From assembly GCA_027574665.1 (NCBI GenBank), contig CM050659.1, positions 16,717,001 through 16,781,000 on the forward strand: DNA of 64,000 bases, written 5' to 3'. The number at the start of each line of letters is the position of its first letter. Positions within the stretch are counted from its first letter, which is position 1. Under the pieces are notes generated by a model that saw nothing but the letters and a program-made list of their open reading frames with translations, was not told the DNA's origin and did not search any database. Shown piece by piece: positions 59,701-64,000 of this stretch. The DNA comes from Rhynochetos jubatus. Lineage: Eukaryota; Chordata; Aves; Eurypygiformes; Rhynochetidae. The position numbers were made by a program, and so were the translations under genes.

Positions 59701-62700
59701 TGGGGGGGGGCCGTGGCCGGAAACCGCGGTCGGCAACTTCTAGGGTTAGGGTTAGGGTTAGGGTCCGGAGAACCAGAAAGCCCACAGCTCCAGGGATAAT
59801 TGGGATTGCAAAGGCCTGCCAAGAGGAGCACGACACTGCACAGACATGGCTCCTTCCCCTGCTTTCCTAGCCAGAACCTGGAAGGGGCCGTGGCCGGAAA
59901 CCGCGGTCGGCAACTTCTAGGGTTAGGGTTAGGGTTAGGGTCCGGAGAACCAGAAAGCCCACAGCTCCAGGGATAATTGGGATTGCAAAGGCCTGCCAAG
60001 AGGAGCACGACACTGCACCGACATGGCTCCTTCCCCTGCTTTCCCAGCCAGAACCCAGGGGGGGCCGTGGCCGGAAACCGCGGTCGGCAACTTCTAGGGT
60101 TAGGGTTAGGGTTAGGGTCCGGGGAACCAGAAAGCCCACATCTCCAGGGATAATTGGGATTGCAAAGGCCTGCCAAGAGGAGCACGGCACTGCACAGGCA
60201 TGGCTCCTTCCCCTGCTTTCCTAGCCAGAACCCAGGGGGGGCCGTGGCCGGAAACCGCGGTCGGCAACTTCTAGGGTTAGGGTTAGGGTTAGGGTCCGGA
60301 GAACCAGAAAGCCCACAGCTCCAGGGATAATTGGGATTGCAAAGGCCTGCCAAGAGGAGCACGACACTGCACAGACATGGCTCCTTCCCCTGCTTTCCTA
60401 GCCAGAACCCAGGGGGGGCCGTGGCCGGAAACCGCGGTCGGCAACTTCTAGGGTTAGGGTTAGGGTTAGGGTCCGGAGAACCAGAAAGCCCACAGCTCCA
60501 GGGATAATTGGGATTGCAAAGGCCTGCCAAGAGGAGCACGACACTGCACAGACATGGCTCCTTCCCCAGCTTTCCTAGCCAGAACCCAGGGGGGGCCGTG
60601 GCCGGAAACCGCGGTCGGCAACTTCTAGGGTTAGGGTTAGGGTTAGGGTTAGGGTCCGGAGAACCAGAAAGCCCACAGCTCCAGGGATAATTGTGATTGC
60701 AAAGGCCTGCCAAGAGGAGCACGACACTGCACCGACATGGCTCCTTCCCCAGCTTTCCTAGCCAGAACCCAGGGGGGGCCGTGGCCGGAAACCGCGGTCG
60801 GCAACTTCTAGGGTTAGGGTTAGGGTTAGGGTCCGGAGAACCAGAAAGCCCACAGCTCCAGGGATAATTGGGATTGCAAAGGCCTGCCAAGAGGAGCACG
60901 ACACTGCACAGACATGGCTCCTTCCCCAGCTTTCCTAGCCAGAAACCCGGGGGGGCCGTGGCCGGAAACCGCGGTCGGCAACTTCTAGGGTTAGGGTTAG
61001 GGTTAGGGTCCGGAGAACCAGAAAGCCCACAGCTCCAGGGATAATTGGGATTGCAAAGGCCTGCCAAGAGGAGCACGACACTGCACCGACATGGCTCCTT
61101 CCCCTGCTTTCCTAGCCAGAACCTGGGGGGGGCCGTGGCCGGAAACGGCGGTCGGCAACTTCTAGGGTTAGGGTTAGGGTTAGGGTGCGGAGAACCAGAA
61201 AGCCCACAGCTCCAGGGATAATTGGGATTGCAAAGGCCTGCCAAGAGGAGCACGACACTGCACATACATGGCTCCTTCCCCAGCTTTCCTAGCCAGAACC
61301 CAGGGGGGGCCGTGGCCGGAAACCGCGGTCGGCAACTTCTAGGGTTAGGGTTAGGGTCCGGAGAACCAGAAAGCCCACAGCTCCAGGGATAATTGGGATT
61401 GCAAAGGCCTGCCAAGAGGAGCACGACACTGCACCGACATGGCTCCTTCCCCTGCTTTCCTAGCCAGAACCCGGGGCGGGCCGTGGCCGGAAACCGCGGT
61501 CGGCAACTTCTAGGGTTAGGGTTAGGGTTAGGGTCCGGAGAACCAGAAAGCCCACAGCTCCAGGGATAATTGGGATTGCAAAGGCCTGCCAAGAGGAGCA
61601 CGACACTGCACAGACATGGCTCCTTCCCCTGCTTTCCTAGCCAGAACCCAGGGGGGGCCGTGGCCAGAAACCGCGGTCGGCAACTTCTAGGGTTAGGTTT
61701 AGGGTTAGGGTCCGGAGAACCAGAAAGCCCACAGCTCCAGGGATAATTGGGATTGCAAAGGCCTGCCAAGAGGAGCACGACACTGCACAGACATGGCTCC
61801 TTCCCCTGCTTTCCTAGCCAGAAACCGGGGGGGGCCGTGGCCGGAAACCGCGGTCGGCAACTTCTAGGGTTAGGGTTAGGGTTAGGGTCCGGAGAACCAG
61901 AAAGCCCACAGCTCCAGGGATAATTGGGATTGCAAAGGCCTGCCAAGAGGAGCACGACACTGCACAGACATGGCTCCTTCCCCTGCTTTCCTAGCCAGAA
62001 CCTGGGGGGGGCCGTGGCCGGAAACCGCGGTCGGCAACTTCTAGGGTTAGGGTTAGGGTTAGGGTCCGGAAAACCAGAAAGCCCACAGCTCCAGGGATAA
62101 TTGGGATTGCAAAGGCCTGCCAAGAGGAGCACGACACTGCACAGACATGGCTCCTTCCCCTGCTTTCCTAGCCAGAACCCAGGGGGGGCCTTCGCCGGAA
62201 ACCGCGGTCGGCAACTTCTAGGGTTAGGGTTAGGGTTAGGGTCCGGAGAACCAGAAAGCCCACAGCTCCAGGGATAATTGGGATTGCAAAGGCCTGCCAA
62301 GAGGAGCACGACACTGCACCGACATGGCTCCTTCCCCTGCTTTCCTAGCCAGAACCTGGGGGGGGCCGTGGCCGGAAACCGCGGTCGGCAACTTCTAGGG
62401 TTAGGGTTAGGGTTAGGGTCCGGAGAACCAGAAAGCCCACAGCTCCAGGGATAATTGGGATTGCAAAGGCCTGCCAAGAGGAGCACGACACTGCACAGAC
62501 ATGGCTCCTTCCCCTGCTTTCCTAGCCAGAACCCAGGGGGGGCCGTGGCCGGAAACCGCGGTCGGCAACTTCTAGGGTTAGGGTTAGGGTTAGGGTCCGG
62601 AGAACCAGAAAGCCCACAGCTCCAGGGATAATTGGGATTGCAAAGGGCTGCCAAGAGGAGCACGACACTGCACCGACATGGCTCCTTCCCCAGCTTTCCT

Positions 62701-64000
62701 AGCCAGAACCCAGGGGGGGCCGTGGCCGGAAACCGCAGTCGGCAACTTCTAGGGTTAGGGTTAGGGTGCGGAGAACCAGAAAGCCCACAGCTCCAGGGAT
62801 AATTGGGATTGCAAAGGCCTGCCAAGAGGAGCACGACACTGCACAGACATGGCTCCTTCCCCTGCTTTCCTAGCCAGAACCCAGGGGGGGCCGTGGCCGG
62901 AAACCGCGGTCGGCAACTTCTAGGGTTAGGGTTAGGGTTAGGGTCCGGAGAACCAGAAAGCCCACAGCTCCAGGGATAATTGGGATTGCAAAGGGCTGCC
63001 AAGAGGAGCACGACACTGCACCGACATGGCTCCTTCCCCAGCTTTCCTAGCCAGAACCCAGGGGGGGCCGTGGCCGGAAACCGCGGTCGGCAACTTCTAG
63101 GGTTAGGGTTAGGGTTAGGGTCCGGAGAACCAGAAAGCCCACAGCTCCAGGGATAATTGGGATTGCAAAGGCCTGCCAAGAGGAGCACGACACTGCACCG
63201 AAATGGCTCCCTCCCCAGCTTTCCTAGCCAGAACTCAGGGGGGGCCGTGGCCGGAAACCGCGGTCGGCAACTTCTAGGGTTAGTGTTAGGGTTAGTGTCC
63301 GGAGAACCAGAAAGCCCACAGCTCCAGGGATAATTGGGATTGCAAAGGCCTGCCAAGAGGAGCACGACACTGCACCGACATGGCTCCTTCCCCAGCTTTC
63401 CTAGCCAGAACCCAGGGGGGGCCATAACCAGAAACCGCGGTCGGCAACTTCTAGGGTTAGGGTTAGGGTTAGGGTCCGGAGAAGCAGAAAGCCCACAGCT
63501 CCAGGGATAATTGGGATTGCAAAGGCCTGCCAAGAGGAGCACGACACTGCACCGACATGGCTCCTTCCCCAGCTTTCCTAGCCAGAACCCAGGGGGGGCC
63601 GTGGCCGGAAACCGCGGTCGGCAACTTCTAGGGTTAGGGTTAGGGTTAGGGTCCGGAGAACCAGAAAGCCCACAGCTCCAGGGATAATTGGGATTGCAAA
63701 GGCCTGCCAAGAGGAGCACGACACTGCACAGACATGGCTCCTTCCCCTGCTTTCCTAGACAGAGCCCGGGGGGGGCCGTGGCCGGAAACCGCGATTGGCA
63801 ACTTCTAGGGTTAGGGTTAGGGTTAGGGTCCGGAGAACCAGAAAGCCCACAGCTCCAGGGATAATTGGGATTGCAAAGGCCTGCCAAGAGGAGCACGACA
63901 CTGCACAGACATGGCTCCCTCCCCAGCTTTCCTAGCCAGAACTCAGGGGGGGCCGTGGCCGGAAACCGCGGTCGGCAACTTCTAGGGTTAGGGTTAGGGT
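56726..64000 (+). repeat. Uniform 177-bp monomers to the right edge
   Basis: Almost all monomers have four hexamers. There are a few three-hexamer units (near 59390, 61338, 62752) and one five-hexamer unit (near 60630). Variants are scattered single changes: GGCATTGC (58747, 59448), CCCAGCCAG (60044), TTAGGTTTAGGG (61692), GGGTGCGGAG (61186, 62766), AAAGGGCTGCC (62646, 62995) and a tract reading TTAGTGTTAGGGTTAGTGTCC (63284). No strong higher-order period found by eye. The window ends inside a hexamer tract, so the array continues. Confidence 0.92.

Noticed and set aside
1-64000. Dozens of long open frames on both strands as repeat-containing protein genes
   Set aside because: They follow the repeat, appear in several frames and both strands of the same DNA, and stop wherever a G-run changes length. 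Common variants change residues freely (Arg/Leu at the CCGAC/CAGAC site). There are no splice, promoter or poly(A) features that belong to a gene.
1-64000. CRISPR array
   Set aside because: Monomers are contiguous, 165-195 bp long and lack short repeats separated by unique spacers. No cas gene.
1-64000. CENP-B box, hence a centromeric satellite
   Set aside because: I looked for TTCGNNNNANNCGGG on both strands. The nearest match, in the rare CCTTCGCCGGAAACC heads (about 21193, 42845, 62190), continues with CCGC and not CGGG, and the main monomer has no TTCG at all.
63950-64000. True chromosome end
   Set aside because: The window stops inside an ordinary monomer tract with the expected phase. 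There is no long uninterrupted TTAGGG run.
1-64000. Virally derived telomere repeats (as in some herpesvirus genomes)
   Set aside because: No viral coding sequence is present, and the hexamers sit in a complex host-like satellite of more than 60 kb.

Overview
This window is almost entirely satellite DNA. About 61.8 of 64 kb is one head-to-tail tandem array of a GC-rich monomer, usually 177 bp, that carries a short run of the vertebrate-type telomere hexamer (TTAGGG on the + strand) inside every copy. I estimate about 350 monomers by eye. I found no inverted monomer, and no protein-coding, rRNA, tRNA or CRISPR feature that I can support. The very long open frames arise because the monomer lengths (165, 171, 177, 183, 189, 195 bp) are mostly multiples of three.

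Organism: the TTAGGG hexamer, the size of the array, and many monomer differences of the CpG-to-TpG/CpA type (the mark of germline cytosine methylation) point to an animal, most likely a vertebrate. The base composition and style of the single-copy inserts feel like a non-avian reptile such as a turtle or crocodilian, but that is an impression. Subtelomeric or heterochromatic interstitial telomeric sequence is the likeliest setting. If oriented like a terminal telomere, the right end would be the distal side.

Layout: 1-6.4 kb holds 177-bp monomers in 7- and 8-monomer higher-order repeats. 6.41-14.2 kb is a near-perfect tandem duplication with a 3,898-bp period (22 monomers). 14.2-17.6 kb mixes 171- and 177-bp monomers. 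17.58-19.08 kb and 21.24-22.74 kb are two nearly identical copies of a 1.5-kb segment containing about 1.1 kb of non-satellite sequence, separated by 171-bp monomers and followed by the most decayed monomers of the window. 23.2-26.4 kb is mostly 171-bp monomers. 26.4-39 kb mixes both sizes. 39-47 kb is a second higher-order family, with monomers of up to six hexamers. 51.14-56.73 kb is a tandem duplication of period 2,792 bp with patchwork differences. 56.7-64 kb is again fairly uniform 177-bp monomers.

No genes work together here. What can be read is a mechanism. Hexamer gain and loss changes monomer length in 6-bp steps. Unequal exchange makes blocks of 2, 4, 5, 7, 8, 14, 16 and 22 monomers. 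Conversion patches copies. A foreign insert appears to have shielded its neighbours from homogenisation. Boundaries between array blocks are approximate unless a base-level breakpoint is stated.
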